DNA from: Pseudomonas sp. MWU16-30317
GTDB taxonomy: Bacteria > Pseudomonadota > Gammaproteobacteria > Pseudomonadales > Pseudomonadaceae
Direction: 5' to 3'
DNA length: 64,000 bases
Assembly: GCF_020515695.1 (NCBI RefSeq)
Contig: NZ_JAIWJA010000001.1
Coordinates: forward strand, 124,001-188,000
The notes under the pieces were generated by a model. The model was not told where the DNA came from, made no database searches, and saw nothing but the letters and a program-made list of their open reading frames with translations. The first letter of the stretch is position 1; the number at the start of each line of letters is the position of its first letter. This document shows, one piece after another, positions 7,917 to 15,847 of the stretch. The position numbers were made by a program, and so were the translations under genes.

Positions 7917-8869
7917 CAGGCGGCTGCTTCTACGGGGCGCTGTTCCATCGCCGGGTGCGCGGGGTCATCCACCGGACGCACCGCGTACTGGCGCAGCAAC
8001 TGCAGATAGCCGCCCGGCACATGGAAGTTGCCGTTGGCGCTGAGGAAGGTGGCGCGCTGCGCGCGATAAAACGCCGGCAGTGAATACCAGGGCACGTCCG
8101 GGCGGGCGTGGTGCACGGCATGCAAGTTATTGTTGAGGAACAGCAGGCGGGTGAACCAGCCGCCCTCGTTGATCACCGTGCGCTCGGGCACCATGGGTTG
8201 GGCTCGGTGCTCGTAGAACGAGCGCACCGAAGCCAGCGCCAGCGCGGGCCAGGTCACCGCCAGCAGGTAGTACCAGGCCGGGATACCGGCGAAGCGTTGG
8301 ATGGCATAAAGCATGGCCACGCAGAGCAATCCGTGGCCCAACCACATGGGCGCGCGGCGCCAGTCGCCACGGGCGATGGTGGTGTATTCGCAGGTCACTA
8401 ACGCCAGCACGCCCCAGGGCGGCCCAAGCAGCAGGCGGCCGAGGAAGGTTTTGCGAATGCGCAGCAGGCGGCGCTTGAACGGCCCGGCCTGGGCCCAATG
8501 AGCTTGGGAAATATAGGTACTCTCCGGATCGATATCCGGCAGGGTCAGGCTGCTGTCGGTGTGGTGCAGCAGGTGTGAGTCGCGGTACAGCGCGTACGGA
8601 TACCACACCGACAGCGGCGCGTAGCCGAACAGCGCGTTCAACCAAGGGCGGCGAGTGGGGTGGCCGTGAATCAACTCGTGCTGCAGGGACATGAACCACG
8701 CCACCCAGACGGCCAGCAGCACGGTGGTGATCGGCAGGTTCAACAGCTGCGCGCGGTAGGCCAGGAGGATGCCAGTCCAGCCGCTGTAGACGGCGATGAC
8801 GACGATCCAGGTCGGCCATTCACCGGGATACAGGCGCGAGGGATGGGCAGGGCGGTGGTCAGTATTCAT
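7916..8869 (-). CDS. Membrane fatty acid desaturase-family protein
   Basis: This 317-residue integral membrane di-iron protein shows the three His boxes of the desaturase/hydroxylase family: HELIHGH (64-70), HLLHH (99-103) and HAVHH in the C-terminal third (after LFLNNNL). Hydrophobic segments lie at about 22-60 and 150-215. Members introduce double bonds or hydroxyl groups into acyl chains or other lipophilic substrates. It is the first gene of a two-gene unit with the PhnD-like gene, overlapping by one base. No ferredoxin or reductase gene is next to it. Its real substrate (fatty acid, carotenoid, betaine or other) cannot be read from the sequence. Confidence 0.88.
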   Translation of the reverse strand: MNTDHRPAHPSRLYPGEWPTWIVVIAVYSGWTGILLAYRAQLLNLPITTVLLAVWVAWFMSLQHELIHGHPTRRPWLNALFGYAPLSVWYPYALYRDSHLLHHTDSSLTLPDIDPESTYISQAHWAQAGPFKRRLLRIRKTFLGRLLLGPPWGVLALVTCEYTTIARGDWRRAPMWLGHGLLCVAMLYAIQRFAGIPAWYYLLAVTWPALALASVRSFYEHRAQPMVPERTVINEGGWFTRLLFLNNNLHAVHHARPDVPWYSLPAFYRAQRATFLSANGNFHVPGGYLQLLRQYAVRPVDDPAHPAMEQRPVEAAA

Positions 8870-9144
8870 GGCGGTATTGCTTCATGGAAGGCTGCCTGTG
8901 GGTAAAGGCGGCGTCGCGGCCAGGCGTTTATCCGAATGGTGGTCACCCGGGAGTGATCGTCTAGGTGTTGCTTAGATCATAAAGCTATGGGTTTTTGCAC
9001 GCCTAGATTAAATTGGAATTGGGTTATAGCCACCGGTGGCACCTGATTTGATTCATCGATACGTCGTTTCTGGCGCGGCGCCTCGTCGGTGCATTACTCT
9101 CAACGCACTCGGCGACCGCGCGAGCTGACAGGGAGAGGGCAGCG

Positions 9145-11715
9145 ATGGAGCAGCAAAAGGCAGCGCAAAAAGAGGCAGACCAAAAAGCGCAATATGACGC
9201 GGAGTGCCTGCGGGTCAAGACGCGACGCGAGCATTTGTCCCTGCCGGCTTACAGCCCGGACTCCGGGGTTGCTCGGCCCTGGGGGTTGGCGTTATCCGGT
9301 GGGGGCATTCGCAGCGCCACCTTCTGCCTGGGGGTATTGCAAGCGCTGGCCCGCGCCCGGCGTACCGACCAACCGGACGACCCACCGGTGCTCGCCCGTT
9401 TCGATTACCTCTCGACCGTCAGCGGCGGTGGTTATATCGGCAGTTTTTTTTCAAGCCTGTTCCTGCCCAACCGGCTGCGCGGCACAGCCACCGGGCAGCC
9501 TTCGCAATCGCCTGCCGATGCGGCGCGCGATGCCTACAAGGTGTTCGAGTATGAACCGCCCGGCAAGATGAGCACGGGGGTCGATTATGCCAGCACAGAT
9601 GTCGGCAAAGGGCCCGGTGCCTGGCTTCGTGAAAATGGGCGCTACCTGACGCCCACGGGCGGTGGCGACATGTTTTATGCGTTGGCGATGGCATGGCGCA
9701 ACTGGCTGTCACTGCAGCTGGTGATCGGTATGCCGGTCGTCCTGGGCTTGACGCTGTTGTTTCTCGCGCAGATCGGTTTCGCCATCAACCTGTTCATCCT
9801 GCCGGTCGTAGCGCTTGGGATCATCGTGCTGCCGTGCGCCCTGGCGTATTGGTTGATCGTTCCTGACCAGGGCCTGGGCACACCGCCGAATCGCGCCAAC
9901 CCGGCCTTTCGGTCTGCGATCGCGGTGGCAGCCACGCTGCTGTTGCTCGGTGTGGTCTGCCTGCGCATAGGCTACTCGCCAAGGGCAGCATGGCTCAGCC
10001 TCTATGGCGCGATGGTGACCGGCGGCGGGCTGACCGTGACGTCGTGGGTGGTCAGCAAGCTCCGCACGCATCAAGGCGGCAACACGGTGCGCAATTACCG
10101 AGTCCAGGTCACCCGCTATCTGAGTCGGGCCATCATCCTGCTGGTCGGCACGTTGATGCTGGCCAGTATGGCGGGCTTGGCACAGCAGGCTTACGGCTAC
10201 CTGTTCAGTCCGTTCGGCGCGGCGGGTGTGGGTATCGTACCGGTGTTGATGTGGCTGGTCCGTCGCTTGGCCCTGCTCAGGGACGAGAAGGCCTTGCCGG
10301 GCTGGTTGGCGAAACTGCCGCTCGATACCCTGGCGCTGGTCGGCGCAACCTTGGTGGGCATGCTGGTATGCCTGACCTGGGCGCTGTGGGTGCTGTGGGT
10401 CGCGAACGACGGCGCCAATCAGGCGTTGACCGCCGATGCCAATCCACGCCTGTACGTCCTCGGGTTGCTCGCCTTGGTATTAACGGTCGTAGCGAGCCGG
10501 TTCGTCGGTTTTCTCAATACTTCCTCGCTGAACACCTTCTATGCGTCGCGTCTGGTTCGGGCTTATCTGGGAGCCTCCAATGGCCGGCGCTTCGGCGGGG
10601 CAAGCAGAGCCAAGCAGCTGTGCGTTGCCGAACCCTTGACCGACGATGATATCGACCTCGAGACCTTTTATGGCACGCCGACGGCCGGCCCGTTGCACCT
10701 GATCAATGTGACCATGAACTTGACCGTCGACCCTGGTGAGCAGTTGGTGCAACGTGACCGCAAGGGCAAACCGCTTTGCCTGGCCCCCTTTGACTGGACC
10801 GCACCTGGCAAACGCTCGACGAGTTTCATTCTGGATGGCGTCAGTTACCGGCGCGACCTGGCCCCCGGCCAGCGTTCCGAAATCATGCTGCCGCTCACCT
10901 TGGGGCAGTGGATAGGAACCTCCGGCGCGGCCTTCAGTACCGGGCTTGGGCGTGCGACCAGCCTGGGGTTTTCACTGGCGCTGGGTCTGGCCAACGTGCG
11001 CCTGGGTGTCTGGTGGCCCAGTCGGTTTCTCGATCCGGGTGACGACGGCCCCTACCAGCGCCGGGATCGGTCCTGGGCACGACGGTTTCCCACGCAGTCG
11101 TACCTGTTTTACGAGTTCACTGCGCACTTTCACGGGCATCGCCGGGACTTCCAGTATTTGTCGGATGGCGGTCACTTCGAAAACACGGCCACCTATGAGC
11201 TCTTGCGGCGCGAACGGGATATCGAGTTGATCGTGGTGTGTGACTGCGGTTGCGATCCGACATATCGATTCGACGACCTGGCCAATCTCGTGCGTCTGGC
11301 CAGGATCGATCAGCGCCTGGAGATCCGCCAAAACGCCGCAGTGCTGAATGATCCGGTGCTCGGCGAGGTCTTCGGCAGTATCGAGTACTTCCAACAACCG
11401 TTCGTCAACGGTAGCAAAAAGTGCGCGCTGTTATTCGATGTGTTCGACACGGCCGATCAGGGCGATGCGCCAACACCACGATGCCGCATCCTGGTGCTGA
11501 AGCCGCGGCTGATCAGCGCGCTGAGCGCCGATGTCGTCAACTACGCGCTGGTCAATGAAGCTTTTCCGAATCAGAGCACCATCGATCAGTTCTTCGACGA
11601 GGCGCAGTTCGAAAGTTACCGTCAGTTAGGGTTGAGCATCGGCTGCACGCTGTTTGGGGACAAGCGCACTAGCCCGGTGAGCAGCGCGTTGTGGCGTTAC
11701 TTGAATCTTTCCTGA
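9145..11715 (+). CDS. Large patatin-like phospholipase with inserted transmembrane domain
   Basis: This 856-residue protein carries a patatin catalytic core split by a membrane region. The N-terminal half has the oxyanion motif LALSGGGIRSATF (around 48-60) and the nucleophile S93 in STVSGGGYIG; the catalytic Asp D674 lies in YLSDGGHFENTATYELL. Between them are about eight hydrophobic helices (roughly 190-250, 255-310, 325-380 and 390-455) absent from short patatins. The nucleophile elbow begins T-V-S instead of G-x-S. The start is supported by AGGGAGAGG upstream. It stands alone, convergent with the NCS1 permease gene across a strong hairpin. It probably is a membrane-anchored lipid acyl hydrolase; the role is unknown. 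Confidence 0.88.
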   Translation: MEQQKAAQKEADQKAQYDAECLRVKTRREHLSLPAYSPDSGVARPWGLALSGGGIRSATFCLGVLQALARARRTDQPDDPPVLARFDYLSTVSGGGYIGSFFSSLFLPNRLRGTATGQPSQSPADAARDAYKVFEYEPPGKMSTGVDYASTDVGKGPGAWLRENGRYLTPTGGGDMFYALAMAWRNWLSLQLVIGMPVVLGLTLLFLAQIGFAINLFILPVVALGIIVLPCALAYWLIVPDQGLGTPPNRANPAFRSAIAVAATLLLLGVVCLRIGYSPRAAWLSLYGAMVTGGGLTVTSWVVSKLRTHQGGNTVRNYRVQVTRYLSRAIILLVGTLMLASMAGLAQQAYGYLFSPFGAAGVGIVPVLMWLVRRLALLRDEKALPGWLAKLPLDTLALVGATLVGMLVCLTWALWVLWVANDGANQALTADANPRLYVLGLLALVLTVVASRFVGFLNTSSLNTFYASRLVRAYLGASNGRRFGGASRAKQLCVAEPLTDDDIDLETFYGTPTAGPLHLINVTMNLTVDPGEQLVQRDRKGKPLCLAPFDWTAPGKRSTSFILDGVSYRRDLAPGQRSEIMLPLTLGQWIGTSGAAFSTGLGRATSLGFSLALGLANVRLGVWWPSRFLDPGDDGPYQRRDRSWARRFPTQSYLFYEFTAHFHGHRRDFQYLSDGGHFENTATYELLRRERDIELIVVCDCGCDPTYRFDDLANLVRLARIDQRLEIRQNAAVLNDPVLGEVFGSIEYFQQPFVNGSKKCALLFDVFDTADQGDAPTPRCRILVLKPRLISALSADVVNYALVNEAFPNQSTIDQFFDEAQFESYRQLGLSIGCTLFGDKRTSPVSSALWRYLNLS

Positions 11716-11736
11716 GTGGCTCGGGCCAAAGGCGTC

Positions 11737-11769
11737 GCCCATGAGGTCAACGGCTCTGACCTCATGGGC
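11737..11769. terminator. Bidirectional terminator-like hairpin between convergent genes
   Basis: A perfect 13-bp stem (GCCCATGAGGTCA pairing with TGACCTCATGGGC) with a 7-base loop sits between the convergent patatin and NCS1 permease genes. It lacks a clear T-run on either side, but position and stability suit a shared terminator. Confidence 0.75.
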
Positions 11770-11782
11770 CGCTCGCGGCGTA

Positions 11783-13222
11783 TCAGGCCATGGCCGGGGC
11801 GACCAGTTGCTTGACCTCCCGCCGCGCCAGCACCCAATAGAAGCCACCACCCAAAAAGCACCCGGTAAACCAGGCAAAATTGGCAACCGGCTTGAACCAC
11901 GGAATAAACGTAAACACAATCCCGATCACCGTCGCCGCGATCAGCGCCTTGATCGCCGTCGGGTTGAAGCCCTGGGTGTACCAATACCGCCCGGTCGGCG
12001 AATCATCGAACAGCGCATCCACATCGATCTGCTGTTTTTTCACCACGTAATAGTCCACCAGCAGAATCCCGAACAGCGGGCCGATAAACGCCGCCAGCAC
12101 GTCCAGGGTGTAGTGGATCACCTCGGGGTTGTTGAACAGATTCCAGGGCGTGATGAAGATCGAGGCCACCGCCGCGATCATCCCGCCGGCGCGCCAGCTG
12201 ATCTTGCTCGGCGCGCAGTTGGCGAAGTCGAAGGCCGGGGAGACGAAGTTGGCGACGATGTTGATGCCAATGGTGGCGGTGACGAAAGCAAAGGCGCCGA
12301 GCAGCACCGCGACGCTGTTATCGATCCGGGCGACGGTGGCGATAGGGTCGTGGAGCATTTCGCCGAACACCGGCAGGGTGCCCGAGACGATCACTACGGT
12401 CACCAGGGAGAATGCCAGGAAGTTCACCGGCAAGCCCCAGAAGTTGCCGCGCTTGACGTCGGCCATGCTGCGGGCATAGCGGCTGAAGTCGCCGAAGTTG
12501 AGGGTCGGGCCCGAGAAGTAGGAGACCACCAGGGCGGTAGCCATGATGACTTGGCCGAAGGCTTCCCAGCCACCCAGGGATTTTTCCGAGAGGGTGAAGC
12601 TGATGTGGCTCCAGCCGGCCTTCCAGACGATCCAGCCCGCCAGCAGAAACATGACCGCGTAGACCACCGGGCCAGCCCAGTCGATAAAGCGGCGGATCGA
12701 GTTCATCCCAGTCCAGAACACCGCTGCCTGCACCACCCAGAGCACCAGAAAGCCCATCCAGCCCAGGTACGACAGCCCGGCAAAGGACACCTCGGCGTAC
12801 TGCTGCATCGAAGGGAAGAAGCGCAGCACCACGATGATCAGCGCGCTGGACGCCAGGTACGTTTGCACACCGTACCAGGCCACGGCGATCAGCCCGCGAA
12901 TCACCGCAGGGATATTGGCGCCGAACACGCCGAACGCCAGGCGGCAGATCACCGGATACGGCACCGCAGCCTGTTGGCTGGGTTTGGCCAGCAGATTGGC
13001 GACCACCTGGATGATGCAGATGCCGGCGATCAGGGCGATCAGTACCTGCCAGCTGGCGAGGCCGAGGGCGAACAGGCTGGCGGCGAATACGTAACCGCCG
13101 ACGCTGTGCACGTCACTCATCCAGAAGGCGAAGATGTTGTACCAGTTCCAGTCCTGCTGCACCGGGCCGAGGTCTTCGTTGTACAAGCGCGGGCTGTAGC
13201 CCTTGGGAAGCTGTGGATTCAT
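11783..13222 (-). CDS. NCS1-family nucleobase/hydantoin/allantoin cation symporter
   Basis: This 479-residue inner-membrane carrier of the nucleobase:cation symporter-1 family (Mhp1/CodB/PucI type) has about twelve hydrophobic helices and family segments such as PKGYSPRLYNEDLGPV near the N-terminus, FGANIPAVIRGLIAVAWYGVQ and GPTLNFGDFSRYA. The start at 13222 is supported by CAGGAGAG upstream. It is divergent from the GntR regulator and racemase genes and shares a 286-bp control region with them that holds two identical TTGTATACGAT boxes. The racemase partner makes hydantoins or allantoin the likely cargo (inference); cytosine or uracil carriers have the same fold. Confidence 0.88.
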   Translation of the reverse strand: MNPQLPKGYSPRLYNEDLGPVQQDWNWYNIFAFWMSDVHSVGGYVFAASLFALGLASWQVLIALIAGICIIQVVANLLAKPSQQAAVPYPVICRLAFGVFGANIPAVIRGLIAVAWYGVQTYLASSALIIVVLRFFPSMQQYAEVSFAGLSYLGWMGFLVLWVVQAAVFWTGMNSIRRFIDWAGPVVYAVMFLLAGWIVWKAGWSHISFTLSEKSLGGWEAFGQVIMATALVVSYFSGPTLNFGDFSRYARSMADVKRGNFWGLPVNFLAFSLVTVVIVSGTLPVFGEMLHDPIATVARIDNSVAVLLGAFAFVTATIGINIVANFVSPAFDFANCAPSKISWRAGGMIAAVASIFITPWNLFNNPEVIHYTLDVLAAFIGPLFGILLVDYYVVKKQQIDVDALFDDSPTGRYWYTQGFNPTAIKALIAATVIGIVFTFIPWFKPVANFAWFTGCFLGGGFYWVLARREVKQLVAPAMA

Positions 13223-13280
13223 CGTACGCACTCTCCTGGATGGATGCCGCCCCGCGCATTGCATACGGATGGAGGCTTTG

Positions 13281-13291
13281 TTGTATACGAT
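13281..13291 (+). promoter_or_regulatory. GntR-type operator box TTGTATACGAT, copy 1
   Basis: TTGTATACGAT is a near palindrome around GTATAC. It lies 59 bp upstream of the NCS1 permease start, on the promoter side of the divergent region. The same 11-mer recurs at 13470 and 24751. A degenerate copy (TTGCATACGGA) precedes it at 13259-13269. GntR/FadR-type repressors typically bind TTGTATAC-like palindromes. Confidence 0.6.
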
Positions 13292-13469
13292 GCGTTACGC
13301 AGGATGCGTGCCATTTCTAGGCGAGCCGGGGCGAGGGTTGATGCAGAACGGTTTTTTCGTCGGTTGATATCACTTGGCTATTCCATGAAATCGGGGTTTC
13401 GCCCCGTATAAGTGCGCCCACGCGCAGCGCTGGTGCACTGGATTCTGGTGATGGCAAATAGGATTGAAG

Positions 13470-13480
13470 TTGTATACGAT
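13470..13480 (+). promoter_or_regulatory. GntR-type operator box TTGTATACGAT, copy 2
   Basis: This is an identical 11-mer 189 bp from copy 1, which equals 18 turns of B-DNA, so both boxes face the same side. It ends 28 bp upstream of the GntR start codon, as expected for autoregulation and repression by looping. Confidence 0.6.
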
Positions 13481-13508
13481 CAGCGCAACAGCACGCCTCA
13501 GTGAACCT

Positions 13509-14222
13509 ATGAACGCCCATCTGTTTCCCATTGATCCCGCTCCAAGCCGTGGCAGCCAGAGCCGCGACGAGCACATCTACCAGGAGATCCTCGACGCCAT
13601 CGTCGAGCATCGCCTGTTGCCCGGTGTGCGGCTGCCGGAAGACGCCCTTGCCGAGGCCTTCAACGTCAGCCGCACGGGCATTCGCAAGGTGCTGCAACGC
13701 CTGGCGCTGGAGCGCATGGTGACGCTGCGCCTGCATCGCGGTGCAGAAGTGGCGCAGCCCAGCGCCAAGGAGGCTCAGGATGTGTTCGCCGCACGCCAGC
13801 TGATCGAGCCGGCGGTGATGCCCGCCGTGGTCGCCAACGCCGACGCCACGCAACTCAAGCAACTGCGCGCGCTGGTGGATGAAGAACACCAGGCGCAACG
13901 CCAAGGGCTGCAAAGCCGGGCGATCCAGTTGTCGGCGCGTTTTCATGTGCAGCTGGTGGCGCTGGCCGACAATCAGGTGTTCAGCGAGCAGGTCGCCAGC
14001 CTGACCACCCGTTCGTCCCTGATCATCGCCGTCTACGGTTCGCGGCGCAGCGTCGGGTGCGACTGTGGCGATCATCTGGAACTGGTCGAGCTGCTGGAGC
14101 GCGGCGACGCCAGCGCGGCGGCGCAGTGGATGGGCGAGCACCTGACCAGCATCCGCGCCAGCTTGCACATCGACCCGAAAACCCCGGCCGAGCCGGATTT
14201 CAAAAGCCTTTTCAAACGTTGA
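13509..14222 (+). CDS. GntR-family (FadR/FCD-type) transcriptional regulator
   Basis: This 237-residue regulator has an N-terminal winged helix (residues 15-80; [27 protein letters not shown]) and a C-terminal all-helical FCD domain with the usual histidines and acidic residues that bind a metal and carboxylate ligand. The start at 13509 ([10 protein letters not shown]) is taken because an upstream TTG frame runs through the operator-like box. The hydantoin racemase gene begins 19 bp after its stop, so the two are one operon, and the NCS1 permease gene is divergent. The three genes probably form a unit for uptake and isomerisation of allantoin or 5-substituted hydantoins under its control (inference). 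Confidence 0.9.
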   Translation: MNAHLFPIDPAPSRGSQSRDEHIYQEILDAIVEHRLLPGVRLPEDALAEAFNVSRTGIRKVLQRLALERMVTLRLHRGAEVAQPSAKEAQDVFAARQLIEPAVMPAVVANADATQLKQLRALVDEEHQAQRQGLQSRAIQLSARFHVQLVALADNQVFSEQVASLTTRSSLIIAVYGSRRSVGCDCGDHLELVELLERGDASAAAQWMGEHLTSIRASLHIDPKTPAEPDFKSLFKR

Positions 14223-14241
14223 CTCACCGCTCGGGCTGCCC

Positions 14242-14976
14242 ATGAAAATTCAGGTCATCAATCCCAACACCAGCCGCAGCATGACCACCAGCATCGGCCG
14301 CGCCGCCATGGCCGTGGCGCGGCCTGAAACTGAAATCATCGCGTGCTGCCCGCAAGACGGCCCGGCCTCCATCGAGGGGCATTTCGACGAAGCCATCGCT
14401 GCGGTCGGCGTGCTGGAGGAGGTGCGCAAAGGTGTGGCGGCGGGCGTCGATGCCCACGTGATCGCCTGCTTCGGCGACCCCGGCCTGTTGGCTGCCAGAG
14501 AGCTGGCGCGCGGCCCGGTGATCGGCATCGCCGAAGCGGCGTTCCATGTCGCCAGCCTGATCTGCACGCGCTTTGCCGTGGTGACGACCCTGACCCGCAC
14601 GCGGATCATCGCCGAGCACCTGCTGCGCAATTACGGCATGACCGAGCACTGCACGTCGGTGCGCTGTGTCGATATCGCGGTGCTGGAACTGGAAGCGTTG
14701 GGCGAGGACCTACTGGTCGAGCGCATTGCCGAACAGGCCCTGCTGGCGCGGGATCAAGAAGGGGCGGGGGCGATTGTGCTGGGCTGCGGCGGCATGGCCG
14801 ATCTGCCGGCGCGGGTAAGTGAGCGCGTCGGATTACCGGTGATCGATGGCGTGGCCGCTGCGGTCAAATTGGCCGAGATGTTGGTCGAGTTGGGGTTGCG
14901 GACCAGCAAACATGGCGATCTGGCGTATCCGCTGGCCAAAGGCTTCGCCGGGCGCTTTGGTCATTTTGGTCTGTAG
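14242..14976 (+). CDS. Hydantoin/allantoin racemase (Asp/Glu racemase superfamily)
   Basis: This 244-residue cytoplasmic enzyme begins MKIQVINPNTSRSMT, typical of the hydantoin racemase branch. The two catalytic cysteines are seen in IACFGDPG (near 76) and LGCGGMAD (near 180), spaced as in HyuE/HpxA proteins. These use a two-base mechanism to invert C5 of hydantoins or allantoin. It follows the GntR gene by 19 bp and ends 26 bp before the convergent amidohydrolase gene. No hydantoinase or dihydropyrimidinase is encoded in the window, so the racemised product must be used by enzymes encoded elsewhere. An allantoin racemase role is slightly favoured because of the NCS1 partner. Confidence 0.88.
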   Translation: MKIQVINPNTSRSMTTSIGRAAMAVARPETEIIACCPQDGPASIEGHFDEAIAAVGVLEEVRKGVAAGVDAHVIACFGDPGLLAARELARGPVIGIAEAAFHVASLICTRFAVVTTLTRTRIIAEHLLRNYGMTEHCTSVRCVDIAVLELEALGEDLLVERIAEQALLARDQEGAGAIVLGCGGMADLPARVSERVGLPVIDGVAAAVKLAEMLVELGLRTSKHGDLAYPLAKGFAGRFGHFGL

Positions 14977-15002
14977 CGAAGTCAGTCGCAGCCACGGATC
15001 AA

Positions 15003-15824
15003 TCAGTCGAAGCCATACAGCCGCGCTGGATTGTCGACCAGCACGGCGTCGCGCGCGGCTTCACTGCCCGTCCATTCCCCGAGTAATTCCAGCAAGCGCG
15101 CATCATCCGGCGCATGGGCTTCGGTCACGTGCGGCCAGTCGCTGCCCCATACGAGCCGCTGGGGCGCGCACTGCGCAAAGGCCTTGGCGATCAGCGAGGC
15201 GTCGGGATAATCCGGGCCGCCGATCGCGGTATTCAGGTAGGCGCCACTGAGCTTGACCCAGGCCCGATCAGCCTCGATCAAACCGGCGATGAATCTGAAT
15301 GCCGGATGGCTGGCGGCGCTGCCCGGCGGCAGGCGGCCGAGGTGATCGAACACGATCGGCACCGGAAGATTCGCCAGTAACGCCTGCTGGTCGAGGATTT
15401 GCTCGGCGGCCATGTGGATCTGTATGTGCCAGCCCCATTGGGCGACGCGCGCTGCCAGCGCGGCGATATCCTCGACGTGCACCACCTGGTCGGCCGCCTT
15501 CCACAGGCTGAAGCGCAGGCCGCGCACGCCGCCTTCGTGCAGGCTCTGCAGCTCATCGTCACTGATCGAAGGCGCGACCACCGCGATACCCCGGCCCTGG
15601 CCGGTCAACTGATGGAGGGCATCGAGCAGGCAGCGGTTATCAGTGCCGTAGAGTTTCGACTGCACGATGACCGCTCGTTGCAGACCCAGATGCTGCTGCA
15701 CCCGGCGATAGTCATCCAGGGTGCGGCCGCCACTGCCCGTCGGTGACGGGGCAAAGCGTGGATCGTTGATATGCAGATGCGCGTCGCAGGCGTTTGCCGG
15801 CATTGGCCAGTGGATCGTGGTCAT
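15003..15824 (-). CDS. TIM-barrel amidohydrolase (amidohydrolase_2 / PDC-lactonase type)
   Basis: This 273-residue metal hydrolase belongs to the amidohydrolase_2 group that includes 2-pyrone-4,6-dicarboxylate hydrolase and sugar acid lactonases. Seen are CDAHLHIND (near 13-21), VQSKLYGTDNRCLLDAL, the IQIHMAA strand-end histidine, VFDHLGRLP and VWGSDWPHV with the catalytic Asp. The start at 15824 is chosen from the homology boundary (MTTIHWPMP). It lies 24 bp after the AtoE-like gene and appears to be the last member of the CoA-transferase/AtoE unit. It could open a lactone or remove a lactone by-product of the hydroxydicarboxylate pathway proposed here (inference). Confidence 0.85.
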   Translation of the reverse strand: MTTIHWPMPANACDAHLHINDPRFAPSPTGSGGRTLDDYRRVQQHLGLQRAVIVQSKLYGTDNRCLLDALHQLTGQGRGIAVVAPSISDDELQSLHEGGVRGLRFSLWKAADQVVHVEDIAALAARVAQWGWHIQIHMAAEQILDQQALLANLPVPIVFDHLGRLPPGSAASHPAFRFIAGLIEADRAWVKLSGAYLNTAIGGPDYPDASLIAKAFAQCAPQRLVWGSDWPHVTEAHAPDDARLLELLGEWTGSEAARDAVLVDNPARLYGFD

Positions 15825-15847
15825 CACTGTGTTCCCGTTTGAAAGCC

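Noticed and set aside
11741..13411. 556-codon open frame on the plus strand
   Set aside because: It is antisense to the NCS1 permease and runs through the GntR control region; it is a shadow with His/Gln/Arg bias.
11783..14976. A complete hydantoinase pathway (permease, racemase, hydantoinase, carbamoylase)
   Set aside because: Only permease and racemase are here; no hydantoinase gene exists in the window, and the carbamoylases at 3.0 and 41.1 kb are in other operons.
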